A stretch of DNA of 64,000 nt, from positions 11,890-75,889 of the forward strand of contig NZ_DIAX01000073.1 of assembly GCF_002414845.1 (NCBI RefSeq), read 5' to 3'. The notes under the pieces are model-generated. The model had not been told where the DNA came from, ran no database searches, and saw nothing but the letters and a program-made list of their open reading frames with translations. Numbering within the stretch: position 1 is the stretch's first letter; each line of letters begins with the position of its first letter. A program made the translations under genes and the position numbers. Below are positions 8,330-18,295 of this stretch, piece after piece. Source of the DNA: Gordonia sp. UBA5067. GTDB taxonomy: Bacteria > Actinomycetota > Actinomycetes > Mycobacteriales > Mycobacteriaceae.

Positions 8330-8407
8330 CGAGTGGGCACCTCACTTGCGTCGAGTGGGCACCCCGCTTCTGTCGAGTGGGCACCCCGCTTCTGTCGAGT
8401 GGGCACC
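8330..8407. repeat. 22-bp tandem repeat array 2 (four cores)
   Basis: Copies of CGAGTGGGCACC start at 8330, 8352, 8374 and 8396: the same 12-base core and 22-base period as array 1. Linkers are TCACTTGCGT once and CCGCTTCTGT twice, different from array 1. The first core follows the HAD gene stop codon by four bases; the array ends about 180 bases before the SpoIID-domain gene. Confidence 0.95.
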
Positions 8408-8487
8408 TAAACGCGGGCGCCAGGGCTGTTAACTCGTGACCGGGTTGTGACCGGGGGAGCTTGTGGGCCCTTAGTCCCATTCACTAC

Positions 8488-8513
8488 AGTCACATGAGTC
8501 TCATTAGTCACAT
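8488..8513 (+). promoter_or_regulatory. Direct repeat AGTCACAT x2, MtrA-like boxes
   Basis: AGTCACAT occurs at 8488-8495 and again at 8506-8513, 18 bases apart. MtrA, the mycobacterial response regulator, is reported to bind direct repeats resembling GTCACAgcg upstream of wall and division genes, so this is a candidate MtrA site about 75-100 bases before the SpoIID/LGFP gene. The repeats are seen; the regulator is inferred. Confidence 0.35.
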
Positions 8514-8587
8514 TTGACTCACGCTGACGGCGCCGGGAGCGATAGCGAGCGCGCCCGATTTGCTGGGTACGGCGCGGAAGGGCAGTC

Positions 8588-10129
8588 ATGCGACAGGTTC
8601 GGAAGAAGGTCGTGTCCGCAGCCCTGGCGCCGGTTCTCGTCGTCGGCGGCATCGCCGCCGTCGTCGCCACCGCCGCCACCGTCACCTCGGTGACGCTGAC
8701 CGCCGGAGCAGATGTGAATCTCAGCGGCAGGGGTCACGGCCACGGTCGCGGAATGGGACAGTGGGGCGCGCTCGGCTACGCCAAGAGGGGTTGGCCGGCC
8801 GAGAAGATCTTGCGCCACTACTACGGCGGCACCACCGCGGGGAAGGCGGACAAACCCGAGGTCTCGGTGATTCTCACCAAGCAGTCCTCGGTGAATGTGC
8901 GCGCGGACGCCGGGCTGCGAGTCGGTGGCCAGACAGTGGCTCCCGGGCAGGCCGTGCGCCTGGCCGGGACCACGGCCACCATCACGTCCGGCTGTAACGG
9001 TGCCGTCGTAGCGTCGGTGCCGCTCGGCGCCAGCCCCTTTGTCGACCCGATCAACCCCGCACCGAGCCGCCCGGCAACCGAACTGCTGAAGCTCTGCAGC
9101 AACGGTGCCGTCTATCGCGGAGGCCTCGGCCTCGTCGACGGCAAAGTGGTCAACCGTCTCCACGTCGACGACTACGTCAAGGGCGTGATCCCCCGCGAGA
9201 GTCTGCCGCGCTGGGCCGACGAAGGCGGTGCCGAAGCGTTGAAGGCCCAGGCGGTGGCCGCGCGCACCTATGCGCTCGCCGCACTGGCCAAGGGCAAGAA
9301 GATCGACGACACGATGAACTCGCAGGTCTACGGCGGCGTATCGGGGGAGGACCCGCGCACCAACATTGCCGCCGATGCGACCGCCGGACAGATCCTGCTG
9401 GCCGGCGGTGTGCCCGCGTTCACCGAATTCTCCGCATCGACCGGCGGTTACACCGCCGGCGGCAACTTTCCGGCCGTGCAGGACGAGGGCGACACCGTTT
9501 CCCCGGCACATACCTGGACGGCGACGGTGAGTGCGGACAGCGTCGGACGGGCATTCGGCGTCGGCGGGCTCAAATCGCTCGAGGTTACGCAGGCCAATGG
9601 GCTGGGCCCCGACTTCGGTCGGGCCCTCAAGGTCAGGGCGATTGGTTCGGGCGGAACCAAGGAGATCACCGGCGAGGAAGCGCGGACCCTGCTGAAGCTG
9701 AAGTCGGCCTGGTTCTCGATCGCCGGGCAGACCACCAAGCCGCAGATCGTCGCACCACCCACCGGGCCGGGGGCCGGCGTCGGGGCACCGGGACCGCTGG
9801 AGAACTTCGACCTCGGGTCCCTGCTGCGCGGCGTCGCCGACAACGTCCGCTTCGACCAGGGCACCATCGACCGACTGCTCGGCGCGGCCGGCACTGCGTT
9901 CGCCGCCAAGCAGACGGCGCTCGGCGGCCGGCGGTCGCCACTGGGCCAGCCGCTGGGTGTGCCGGCGCTGACCGAGGATGGTCGGGGCGTGCAACAACGC
10001 TTCCAGCGAGGGGTGATGCTCTATACGCCCCAGACCGGGGCGGTCGCCCTGTCTCCCCGCGGTCTCCGGGCGTTCAACAAGCGCGGCGGCCTCGTTGCGC
10101 TGGGGTTCCCGCGGGTCGACGCGATCTGA
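8588..10129 (+). CDS. SpoIID/LytB-domain wall protein with C-terminal LGFP repeat
   Basis: 513 residues. An export signal/anchor (residues about 6-40) precedes a SpoIID domain, with the hallmark GHGHGRGMGQWGALGYA near residue 50, VDDYVKGVIPRES near 195 and QAVAARTYALA near 220. SpoIID enzymes are lytic transglycosylases on denuded glycan strands. The C-terminus (LGQPLGVPALTEDGRGVQQRFQRG, ending GLVALGFP) is an LGFP repeat, a module found in surface proteins of mycolata and thought to bind the wall. Ribosome site GGAAGGG precedes ATG 8588. It occupies the place of the M. tuberculosis Rv3811 wall amidase. Probably acts in peptidoglycan remodelling outside the membrane. Confidence 0.85.
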   Translation: MRQVRKKVVSAALAPVLVVGGIAAVVATAATVTSVTLTAGADVNLSGRGHGHGRGMGQWGALGYAKRGWPAEKILRHYYGGTTAGKADKPEVSVILTKQSSVNVRADAGLRVGGQTVAPGQAVRLAGTTATITSGCNGAVVASVPLGASPFVDPINPAPSRPATELLKLCSNGAVYRGGLGLVDGKVVNRLHVDDYVKGVIPRESLPRWADEGGAEALKAQAVAARTYALAALAKGKKIDDTMNSQVYGGVSGEDPRTNIAADATAGQILLAGGVPAFTEFSASTGGYTAGGNFPAVQDEGDTVSPAHTWTATVSADSVGRAFGVGGLKSLEVTQANGLGPDFGRALKVRAIGSGGTKEITGEEARTLLKLKSAWFSIAGQTTKPQIVAPPTGPGAGVGAPGPLENFDLGSLLRGVADNVRFDQGTIDRLLGAAGTAFAAKQTALGGRRSPLGQPLGVPALTEDGRGVQQRFQRGVMLYTPQTGAVALSPRGLRAFNKRGGLVALGFPRVDAI

Positions 10130-10145
10130 GTCGGGACGGCTTCAC

Positions 10146-10871
10146 CTACCGGTAGCGGCAGGCGAAGAAATAGAACTGACCGTCGCGTTGAACGGCATAG
10201 TCCATGGTGCTCCACAAACGATGGCTGGCGTCGGGCATGGCCTCGCGATGATGGGCGAGGTGCGCGATGGTCCCCGGTGGCAGGGTTGCCTCGGCGACGA
10301 ACGGCAGGGGGGGCAGGACTCCGCCGGAGAACCATCGGTCGAGGTCGGTGTCGCCCTCGCCGGCGGCGAATAGCAGACAGCGATTCGCGGGTGGCGAGCC
10401 GTCGGTGAAGGTGACCGAGTTGAGCGCCAGAGTCCAATCCGGGATGGACGACAGCGCCGTGCACGTCTCGCTGGCGATCGCGTCTTCGCGCTTGGCGACG
10501 TCATGCGCGTCGGCGCTGGGGGCGGCCGCCATCTCCGCGGCCGGTGGAATCACCTGCCGCCCGGTCGCGGAGTCGACGATGCGCGGGTCCCCCCCGTCGC
10601 GAAACAGGTGCAGATCTGACCCGACCGGCAGCGCCCACACGTCGATCAGCGCCGGTTCGAGGCTGCAGACGTCGTTGTAGTCGGCGACCCGCCAGTATTC
10701 AGTGTTGGTGAGGTGTTCGTCGGCGTCGATGTCACTCATGATTCGCCACCCGTTGTCCAGGGGATTCTGTGCGGCTTCACGCACCATCCGCTGTATCCGG
10801 CCATCCCCGGACAGGACGTGTGTCGTTACCAGGCAAGCCCCCGCGTTGGGGATGAACTCGATCGGCGCCAT
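10146..10871 (-). CDS. Protein with DUF2185/Imm33-like N-terminal region
   Basis: About 241 residues from the ATG at 10871 (MAPIEFIPNAGACLVTTHVL); a longer frame to 10940 is possible but its extra residues look like non-coding translation. The segment DNGWRIMSDIDADEHLTN, followed by VCSLEPALIDVWALPVGSDL, follows the pattern of the DUF2185 family, which is predicted to include immunity proteins (Imm33) in polymorphic-toxin loci. The remaining 130 residues are not recognised. No toxin gene is adjacent. It is convergent with the SpoIID gene (16-base gap) and divergent from glf. Function unproven; the family match is from memory of the motif, not a search. Confidence 0.6.
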   Translation of the reverse strand: MAPIEFIPNAGACLVTTHVLSGDGRIQRMVREAAQNPLDNGWRIMSDIDADEHLTNTEYWRVADYNDVCSLEPALIDVWALPVGSDLHLFRDGGDPRIVDSATGRQVIPPAAEMAAAPSADAHDVAKREDAIASETCTALSSIPDWTLALNSVTFTDGSPPANRCLLFAAGEGDTDLDRWFSGGVLPPLPFVAEATLPPGTIAHLAHHREAMPDASHRLWSTMDYAVQRDGQFYFFACRYR

Positions 10872-11063
10872 GAACCCAATCCTAGATCGGTCGCGATGGT
10901 CGTGACGTGCACAACCGCAACCGATGGGAACAACGGCCACCGCGACTCTGGCGGGGATCGCAGCGGGTGGCGACGCTGGTGGGCAGTGGCTCGGATCGGC
11001 GCAATCTGACGTTGGGACACCCGAGGGCGTCTCCGCGATGCGTCATTCTGAGGTTCGGTCGGA

Positions 11064-11069
11064 TACCCT
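11064..11069 (+). promoter_or_regulatory. glf -10 box (TACCCT), probable leaderless transcript
   Basis: TACCCT fits the actinobacterial TANNNT consensus and ends eight bases before the GTG start of glf. Transcription would then begin at or next to the start codon, and no ribosome site is present, consistent with a leaderless mRNA. Confidence 0.55.
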
Positions 11070-11071
11070 GA

Positions 11072-12280
<1,209 letters not shown>

Positions 12281-12289
12281 GAGAGTCAC

Positions 12290-14227
12290 ATGACTACAGC
12301 GACGACGAATGACACGCCCGCGGCGAAGGCCGGCGCTGCGCCGGAATCGAAGGCGGCCGAGCTGCTACAACGGGTGATTTTTCCGCGTCCCGGCGAGCCG
12401 CTCGATGTGCGTTCCCTCTACCTGGTGGAAGCCGACGGCAACTTGCGCCGGGCCCACTCCCCGTCGCGCACCTCGGTGGTCCTCGGCGGTGAGTCGGAGG
12501 TCAGTTTCGAGACCTACTTCAATGCCTTCGCCGCCTCCTACTGGCGTCGCTGGTCGACGCTGAAGTCGGTGGTGCTGCGCGTCGAGCTGACCGGGACCGC
12601 CCGCGTTGACCTGTACCGCTCGAAGATCGACGGCTCACGTATCGGCATCGGCGGCGACCTCGTCCCCGTCGATGCCGACGGGCGCGGCGCAATCGAGTTC
12701 GAGCTCGACCTCGGTCCCTTCGAGGATGGCGGCTGGATCTGGTTCGACCTCACCACCGATACCGACACCGAGATCATCTCGGCTGGCTGGTTCTCACCGG
12801 TGGCGAGCCCGAACCCCGACGCGACGGTCACCGTCGGAATCCCCACCTTCAACCGGCCCACCGATGCCGTCGCGGCACTGGCCGCCCTGACCAGCGATCC
12901 GCAGGTCGACGCGGTCATCGACGCGGTCATCATGCCCGATCAGGGCACCCGCAAGGTTATCGCCGAACCCGGCTTCGACGAGGCCTCGGCCCGCCTGGGT
13001 GATCGGTTGCACATGTTCGAGCAGGGCAATCTCGGCGGATCCGGCGGCTACTCGCGCATCATGTACGAGGCGCTGCGCCTGACCGACAGCCCCTACATCC
13101 TCTACATGGACGACGACATCGCGATCGAACCCGACTCGATCCTGCGGGCCCTGGCCATGTCCCGGTTTGCCAAGACCCCGATGCTCGTCGGCGGTCAGAT
13201 GCTCAACCTGCAGGATCGCAGCCATCTGCACTGCATGGGCGAGGTCATCAACCGCAGCAACTTCATGTGGACCGCGGCTCCGTTCGTCGAGTATGACCAC
13301 AATTTCGCGAAGTACCCGATGAGTGACCGGAAGAACTCGAAGAACCTGCACCGCCGCATCGACGTCGAGGGCAACGGCTGGTGGATGTGCCTGATTCCGC
13401 GAGAGTGCGCGGAGACCATTGGCCTGCCGATGCCGCTGTTCATCAAGTGGGATGACTGGGAGTTCGCCCTGCGCGCCGCCAAGGCCGGTTATCCGACGGC
13501 GACGGTGCCGGGAATCGCGATCTGGCACATGGCCTGGAGTGACAAGGACGACGCCATCGATTGGCAGGCCTACTTCCACCTGCGCAACCGCCTGGTTGTC
13601 GCCAGCATTCATCACGACGGACCCATCGACGGCATCCTCAAGTCGATGGCCAAAGCGACCGTCAAGCACCTGCTGTGTCTGGAGTACTCGACCGTCGCCA
13701 TTCAGAACGAGGCGATCCGCGATTTCCTCGCCGGGCCGGATCACATCCGGAGTCTGCTTCCCACTGCGCTGGGCAAGATTGCCGAGATGCGCAAGCAGTA
13801 CCCGGATGCGGTGGTGCTCCCGTCGGCCACTGAGTTGCCCAAGACGAGCGGTGAGGCGACGGCGATGGGGGTCAAGGTGCCCACGAATCCCGTTTCGCAG
13901 GCGCTGACGCTGGCCAAGGTGGTGCGCAACAATCTGCGCCCCGTAGATCCGCGCCACCACGAGGTGCCGCAGGCCAACTACCCGCCGATCGAGGCGCGCT
14001 GGTTCTCGCTCGGCCGGGTCGACGGCGTCACCGTGACCACGGCCGATGGCCGGGGTGTGGTGTATCGCCAGCGCGACCGCGACAAGGCGCTGGCACTCGG
14101 CAAGGAATCTGCGGCGCTCGTGCGCGAACTCCGGGAGCGATTCCCCGAGATGAAGCAGAAGTACCGGGACGCACACGCGGACCTCACCAGTAGGGAAAGC
14201 TGGGCGAATGTCTTTGGAATCGACTGA
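12290..14227 (+). CDS. glfT2: Galactofuranosyltransferase GlfT2
   Basis: 645 residues; M. tuberculosis GlfT2 is 637. A bifunctional enzyme that polymerises galactan with alternating beta-1,5 and beta-1,6 linkages from UDP-galactofuranose at the inner membrane face. A beta-sandwich N-terminal domain is followed by a GT-A domain starting near VTVGIPTFNRPTDAV; the metal-binding DDD is at residues 274-276 (YMDDDIAIEP), and IKWDDWEFALRA and AIWHMAWSDKDD are conserved active-site segments. It follows glf by nine bases and overlaps the next gene by 20 bases. Regulated presumably from the glf promoter. Confidence 0.97.
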   Translation: MTTATTNDTPAAKAGAAPESKAAELLQRVIFPRPGEPLDVRSLYLVEADGNLRRAHSPSRTSVVLGGESEVSFETYFNAFAASYWRRWSTLKSVVLRVELTGTARVDLYRSKIDGSRIGIGGDLVPVDADGRGAIEFELDLGPFEDGGWIWFDLTTDTDTEIISAGWFSPVASPNPDATVTVGIPTFNRPTDAVAALAALTSDPQVDAVIDAVIMPDQGTRKVIAEPGFDEASARLGDRLHMFEQGNLGGSGGYSRIMYEALRLTDSPYILYMDDDIAIEPDSILRALAMSRFAKTPMLVGGQMLNLQDRSHLHCMGEVINRSNFMWTAAPFVEYDHNFAKYPMSDRKNSKNLHRRIDVEGNGWWMCLIPRECAETIGLPMPLFIKWDDWEFALRAAKAGYPTATVPGIAIWHMAWSDKDDAIDWQAYFHLRNRLVVASIHHDGPIDGILKSMAKATVKHLLCLEYSTVAIQNEAIRDFLAGPDHIRSLLPTALGKIAEMRKQYPDAVVLPSATELPKTSGEATAMGVKVPTNPVSQALTLAKVVRNNLRPVDPRHHEVPQANYPPIEARWFSLGRVDGVTVTTADGRGVVYRQRDRDKALALGKESAALVRELRERFPEMKQKYRDAHADLTSRESWANVFGID

Positions 14228-14918
14228 CCGCGAGGCCGATCGGGTCGGTCCCGCCGGTGAGGCCGCCGTCCTGGTCGCGATCCAGTCGGCCGTCACCCGT
14301 CCCGCGACGGTATCGGCGGCTCGTGCCCTGTCGCACTTTGGCGAGCACTCGTTGGGCTGGCTGGCGCTCGCGGGCGCCGGTGCCCTGGTGGCGGCGCGAC
14401 GCGGCGACGAGACGGCCAGGCGCCGCTACCTTGAGGCCGGGGCCGGTGCGTTCGGCGCGCACGCCGCCTCGGTGATCATCAAGCGCATCGTGCGCCGGCC
14501 GCGTCCGAATCACCCCGATATCAGCGTCGGCGTCGGGACGCCGAGCAAGCTGAGCTTCCCGTCGTCGCACGCGACGTCGACGACGACGGCGGCGATCCTG
14601 CTGGGCTGGGCACTGGCCGCCGGGAGCGGAGCGAGCGGGGCCGATGGGCTGGCCGCCGGGAGCGGAGCGAGCGGGGCCGATGGGCTGGCCGCCGGGAGCG
14701 GAGTGAGCGGGGCTAGCCGTCGATGGCGGAACCCGGCGACGCTGACCGCGGTCATTGTGCCGCCGATGCTGCTGTCGCGGCTGGTCCTGGGTGTGCACTA
14801 CCCGACTGATGTGCTGGCAGGGGCCGCGATCGGCGCCGCGAGTGCCGGTGCGGTCATCGCGGGTGACAAACTGATGGGCGACAGATTGTTCGCGAACCGA
14901 AAGCCGGGAGTCTCATGA
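14208..14918 (+). CDS. PAP2 phosphatase, Rv3807c-like (decaprenyl-phosphoribose 5-phosphate phosphatase)
   Basis: 236 residues. PAP2 signatures: C1 KRIVRRPRPN, C2 SFPSSHATST, C3 SRLVLGVHYPTDVLAG. M. tuberculosis Rv3807c, next to ubiA, is the proposed phosphatase that removes the 5-phosphate from decaprenylphosphoryl-ribose phosphate before DprE1 acts. An oddity lies between C2 and C3: 2.8 copies of a 36-base repeat add about 34 residues (AAGSGASGADGL repeated), lengthening the loop far beyond the usual size. The start overlaps glfT2 by 20 bases and the end overlaps ubiA by four (ATGA), so the three are translationally coupled. Catalytic motifs are intact, so it should be active. Confidence 0.9.
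   Translation: MSLESTDREADRVGPAGEAAVLVAIQSAVTRPATVSAARALSHFGEHSLGWLALAGAGALVAARRGDETARRRYLEAGAGAFGAHAASVIIKRIVRRPRPNHPDISVGVGTPSKLSFPSSHATSTTTAAILLGWALAAGSGASGADGLAAGSGASGADGLAAGSGVSGASRRWRNPATLTAVIVPPMLLSRLVLGVHYPTDVLAGAAIGAASAGAVIAGDKLMGDRLFANRKPGVS
14615..14714 (+). repeat. In-frame 36-bp tandem repeat, 2.8 copies, inside the PAP2 gene
   Basis: Units at 14615-14650 and 14651-14686 are identical; a third partial unit (14687-14714) has one change. Each unit contains GGGAGCGGAGCGAGCGG and encodes AAGSGASGADGL. Thirty-six bases keep the frame, so copy number can vary without breaking the enzyme. Confidence 0.95.
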
Positions 14919-15862
14919 GCGAGGAGCCGATCGAGAACAGCAAGGTTCTCGGGCCACCGAAGAACCTGGCGGCCGGTCTCGTCAAGGCCATCCGCCCCCG
15001 GCAATGGGTGAAGAACGTTCTGGTGCTGGCCGCACCGCTCGCCGCGGGGCAGTTGCGCTTCGACAACGCCGAGGTGTGGCGCAACGCGGGTGTCGCGTTC
15101 GTGGCCTTCTGTCTGGCTGCGTCGGCGATCTACCTGATCAACGATGCGCTCGACGTGGAGGCCGATCGCAATCACCCGACCAAGCGTTACCGCCCGATCG
15201 CCGCGGGTGTTGTACCGATCGGCCTGGCGTATGTGCTGGCCGTCGTTCTCGCCGCGGCCTCGGTTGGCGTCGCTCTGCTGGCGAACTGGCAGACGGCCGT
15301 TGTCATTGCGATCTACCTCGCCATCCAGCTTGCGTATTGCTTGGGGCTCAAGCACCAGGCCGTGGTCGACATCTGCATTGTTTCGTCGGGCTTTTTGCTC
15401 CGCGCGATCGCCGGTGGCGCGGCCACCGGAATCGATCTGTCGAAGTGGTTCCTGCTGGTGATGGCCTTCGGCTCGCTGTTCATGGCGGCCGGCAAGCGGT
15501 ACGCCGAATTGCAACTGGCCGAGCAGACCGGGGCAAAGATCCGTAAGTCGCTGGAGTACTACACCACCGGTTACCTGCGGTTTGTGTGGACGCTGTCGGC
15601 GACCGCGGTGGTTCTCTGCTACGGACTGTGGGCGTTCGACCCGCACGTCGACCGGGCCGGCAACGATGTCGACAATGTCTTCTATGCCGTGTCGATGGTG
15701 CCGTTCACCGTCGCGATCCTGCGCTACGCGGTCGATGTCGACGGCGGTGCGGCCGGTGAGCCCGAGGAGATCGCGCTTGGCGACCGGGTCCTACAGGTTC
15801 TCGCACTGGCCTGGATAGTATGCGTGGGTGTCGCCGTCTATGTTTACCCGAGCTGGAGCTGA
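14915..15862 (+). CDS. ubiA: Decaprenylphosphoryl-5-phosphoribose synthase (UbiA family)
   Basis: 315 residues with about nine membrane helices. Transfers 5-phosphoribose from PRPP to decaprenyl phosphate, the first committed step of arabinan donor synthesis. The first Asp-rich motif NDALDVEAD starts at residue 76, followed by HPTKRYRPIAAG; the second region is CLGLKHQAVVDICIV. This matches M. tuberculosis Rv3806c in position and motifs. ATGA overlap with the PAP2 gene and overlap or short gap to aftB place it in the glf operon. Confidence 0.95.
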   Translation: MSEEPIENSKVLGPPKNLAAGLVKAIRPRQWVKNVLVLAAPLAAGQLRFDNAEVWRNAGVAFVAFCLAASAIYLINDALDVEADRNHPTKRYRPIAAGVVPIGLAYVLAVVLAAASVGVALLANWQTAVVIAIYLAIQLAYCLGLKHQAVVDICIVSSGFLLRAIAGGAATGIDLSKWFLLVMAFGSLFMAAGKRYAELQLAEQTGAKIRKSLEYYTTGYLRFVWTLSATAVVLCYGLWAFDPHVDRAGNDVDNVFYAVSMVPFTVAILRYAVDVDGGAAGEPEEIALGDRVLQVLALAWIVCVGVAVYVYPSWS

Positions 15863-15887
15863 CCCCGGAGCGGTTGGCGCCGGCGCC

Positions 15888-17951
15888 ATGACCGCATCGT
15901 CCGATCGACGCGCCGTGCGCACCCGAGTGGCGGGTGGCAGCTTCCTGGTCGGCGCGATCGGGATCACCACCTTCTTCGCGATCGGTGCATGGCAGCGCCG
16001 CTGGATCGCCGACGACGGCCTGATCGTCCTGCGCACGATTCGCAACCTGATGGCCGGTAACGGACCGGTGTTCAATGCGGGGGAACGGGTGGAGGCGAAC
16101 ACCTCGACGGCGTGGACCTACGTCCTGTGGTTCTTCTCCTGGCTCACCGGCGGTCAACTGGAGTACGTGGCCTTGTGGACGGCGTTGCTGATGTCGGTGA
16201 TCGCGGTGCCCCTGGCGATGTACGGCACGGCCCGGCTGTATTGGCCGGGGGCCGTGGGCCGGGCGCACGGGCCCGATCGAGACGGGTCCGTGGCGAGCCG
16301 CGGGTTCGCCTTGCTGCTTCCGCTGGGGGCGATCATCTACATCGCCTTGCCACCCGCCCGCGATTTCGCGACGAGCGGTCTGGAAAGCGGGCTTTCGATC
16401 TTCTGGGTTGCCGGGTTGTGGTGCCTGTTTCTGGCCTGGGCCCGGCGCGATCCGTCGCGGATCAGTGGCCGGCGGGAGACGACGGCGACGCTGTTCCTGG
16501 CGTTCGTGGCCGGTTTGGCTCCGCTGATCCGGCCGGAACTCACGTTGCTCGGCGGACTCGCGCTGCTCGTCATCGTTTGTGCGCCGACCACCTGGTGGAT
16601 GCGTCTGGGCATTGTCGGCGCCGCTGGTGCGCTCCCCGTGGCGTACCAGGTCTTCCGGATGGGCTACTACGCCGTGCTGGTCCCGAATCCTGCTATCGCC
16701 AAGGATGCGTCCGGGTCTAAGTGGGGCCAGGGATTTGTCTACCTGGCCAACATGTTCGGGCCCTACGTGTTGTTGTTCCCGGTGCTTCTCGCGCTCGTTG
16801 TCGTCGGCTGGTTGCTGTATTCGCGTCAGGCGCGCCGCGCCGCGCCGGCAGTGAGCGTTGCCTCGGCGGGCGGGCGGCACGCCCAGCACGGCGAGGCGGC
16901 GGCGACCGCACCGCAGACCGGGTCGCGGATTGTCGCCCGGTGGAATCGTTTTCGCGATGGTCTGCGGCGGCCCGCGACGGTCGTCGTGGTGGTGGCCGTG
17001 GCTGGTCTCGTGCTGGCGCTGTATTGGATTCGGCAGGGCGGCGACTTTATGCATGCGCGCGTGCTGCTCACGCCGCTGTTCGTCCTACTGCTGCCGATCA
17101 TGGTCATCCCGGTGGTGATCCCCGAGCACATCAGGCTGGCCTGGCGCACCCCGCAGAGCCCGGCCGATGTGGTGGTGCGACGCAAGACGCGGACGGCGCT
17201 GGGCGGCGCGGTGCTGCTCGGCCTGGTCTGGGTAGCCACGGTGAGCTGGGCGGTCGCCGTGCACGAGAACACGCTGCCGGGCGAAGGAATCGACATCGGC
17301 CGCGCCGGAATCGTCGATGAGCGACGGTTCTATGCGGTCAACATGGGGAACCCGAATCCGCTCACCGCCGAGGACTACCTGGAATTCCCGCGGATGCGGG
17401 CGATGATGGAGTCGATCGACAAGTTCCGCGACACCGGTGCGGTACTCATCGCGTCCGGCGACTACGACAACTGGTACTACGCGCAACTGCCGGACAAGAT
17501 GGCGCCGAATACGCCTCGTCAGGTGACGGTCTTCTTCCTCAACCTCGGGATGACCGGAATGAATGCGCCGCTGGACGTGCGGGTCATCGACCAGATGGGG
17601 TTGGCCTACCCGATCGCGGCGCACAGCGAACGGCTGCAGGATGGTCGCATCGGGCACGACAAGATCCTGCCGACGGAGTGGGTGATCGCCGAGTCGGGCG
17701 CCTTCCCCCGATATCCGGTGCTGCCGCTGTTCCTCGACCAGGAAGTTGTGCAACAAGCCCAGGTTGCGCTGACCTGCCCGGCGACGATGGACCGGATTGC
17801 GTCCTACAAGGACAAGCCGTGGTCGCTCAAGCGCTTTCGCAGCAGCTTGCGTCAGTCTTTCGGTTTCACCGATTACCGCATATCGCGCATTCCGGAGTAC
17901 GAGATTCAGCGCTGCGGACTGACGATGCCGCCCCGAATTCGGCCGAAGTAG
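15888..17951 (+). CDS. aftB: Terminal beta-1,2-arabinofuranosyltransferase AftB
   Basis: About 687 residues from ATG 15888; GTG 15828 (inside ubiA) would add 20 residues, but the 15888 start puts the first helix and the WQRRWIADDGLIVLRT motif at the position seen in M. tuberculosis AftB. GT-C family: the catalytic Asp pair is in that motif (about residues 42-43), facing the outside. EANTSTAWTY and a periplasmic C-terminal domain follow roughly ten membrane helices. Adds the terminal beta-1,2-linked arabinofuranose caps of arabinogalactan, the residues later mycolylated. Last gene of the glf operon; a 344-base spacer follows. Confidence 0.93.
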   Translation: MTASSDRRAVRTRVAGGSFLVGAIGITTFFAIGAWQRRWIADDGLIVLRTIRNLMAGNGPVFNAGERVEANTSTAWTYVLWFFSWLTGGQLEYVALWTALLMSVIAVPLAMYGTARLYWPGAVGRAHGPDRDGSVASRGFALLLPLGAIIYIALPPARDFATSGLESGLSIFWVAGLWCLFLAWARRDPSRISGRRETTATLFLAFVAGLAPLIRPELTLLGGLALLVIVCAPTTWWMRLGIVGAAGALPVAYQVFRMGYYAVLVPNPAIAKDASGSKWGQGFVYLANMFGPYVLLFPVLLALVVVGWLLYSRQARRAAPAVSVASAGGRHAQHGEAAATAPQTGSRIVARWNRFRDGLRRPATVVVVVAVAGLVLALYWIRQGGDFMHARVLLTPLFVLLLPIMVIPVVIPEHIRLAWRTPQSPADVVVRRKTRTALGGAVLLGLVWVATVSWAVAVHENTLPGEGIDIGRAGIVDERRFYAVNMGNPNPLTAEDYLEFPRMRAMMESIDKFRDTGAVLIASGDYDNWYYAQLPDKMAPNTPRQVTVFFLNLGMTGMNAPLDVRVIDQMGLAYPIAAHSERLQDGRIGHDKILPTEWVIAESGAFPRYPVLPLFLDQEVVQQAQVALTCPATMDRIASYKDKPWSLKRFRSSLRQSFGFTDYRISRIPEYEIQRCGLTMPPRIRPK

Positions 17952-18099
17952 CTCGGCTGCGCGGGAACATTCTGTGGTGGGCGTGGCGAAAGTGAAGATC
18001 AACCTGCGGGTTTCCTGTCAATTGGGAGCAGCGGGCATTACCGCGACTACCAGGGAAGACGGTTCCACTGAGGGTCGCAAAGGTGGCCGTGTCGGCGCA

Positions 18100-18147
18100 A
18101 TCACAGCGTTTGGCGGTTTGTGAGTCACAAAGCCATTGCAATAAGAT
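18100..18147 (+). promoter_or_regulatory. Promoter of mycolyltransferase 1 with MtrA-like boxes
   Basis: In the 344-base gap 17952-18295. ATCACAGCG (18100-18108) and GTCACAAAG (18124-18132) are 24 bases apart; both resemble the GTCACAgcg boxes reported for MtrA at the M. tuberculosis fbpB promoter. The second is part of a palindrome TTGTGAGTCACAA (18118-18130). TAAGAT at 18142-18147 fits a -10 box. The rest of the gap shows only a weak CCGGAGC/GCTCCGG hairpin before the ribosome site. Regulator assignment is inferred. Confidence 0.35.
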
Positions 18148-18295
18148 TCCTAGGCGTTGCGGTCTGGGGGACTCCGAGTGCAGGATTCCTCTAGCCGTTG
18201 TGTAATCGAACAGCAGATCCGATCCGACTGGTTCGGGATGCCGACACCCGGAGCCGGGCCTGCTCTGCTCCGGGGGGAGATGGAGATCAGTCGCT

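Noticed and set aside
18118..18130. Crp/GlxR-type operator TTGTGAGTCACAA
   Set aside because: Half-sites fit TGTGA/TCACA but the centre is one base, not six, so a Crp dimer would not fit; an MtrA-like reading is preferred.
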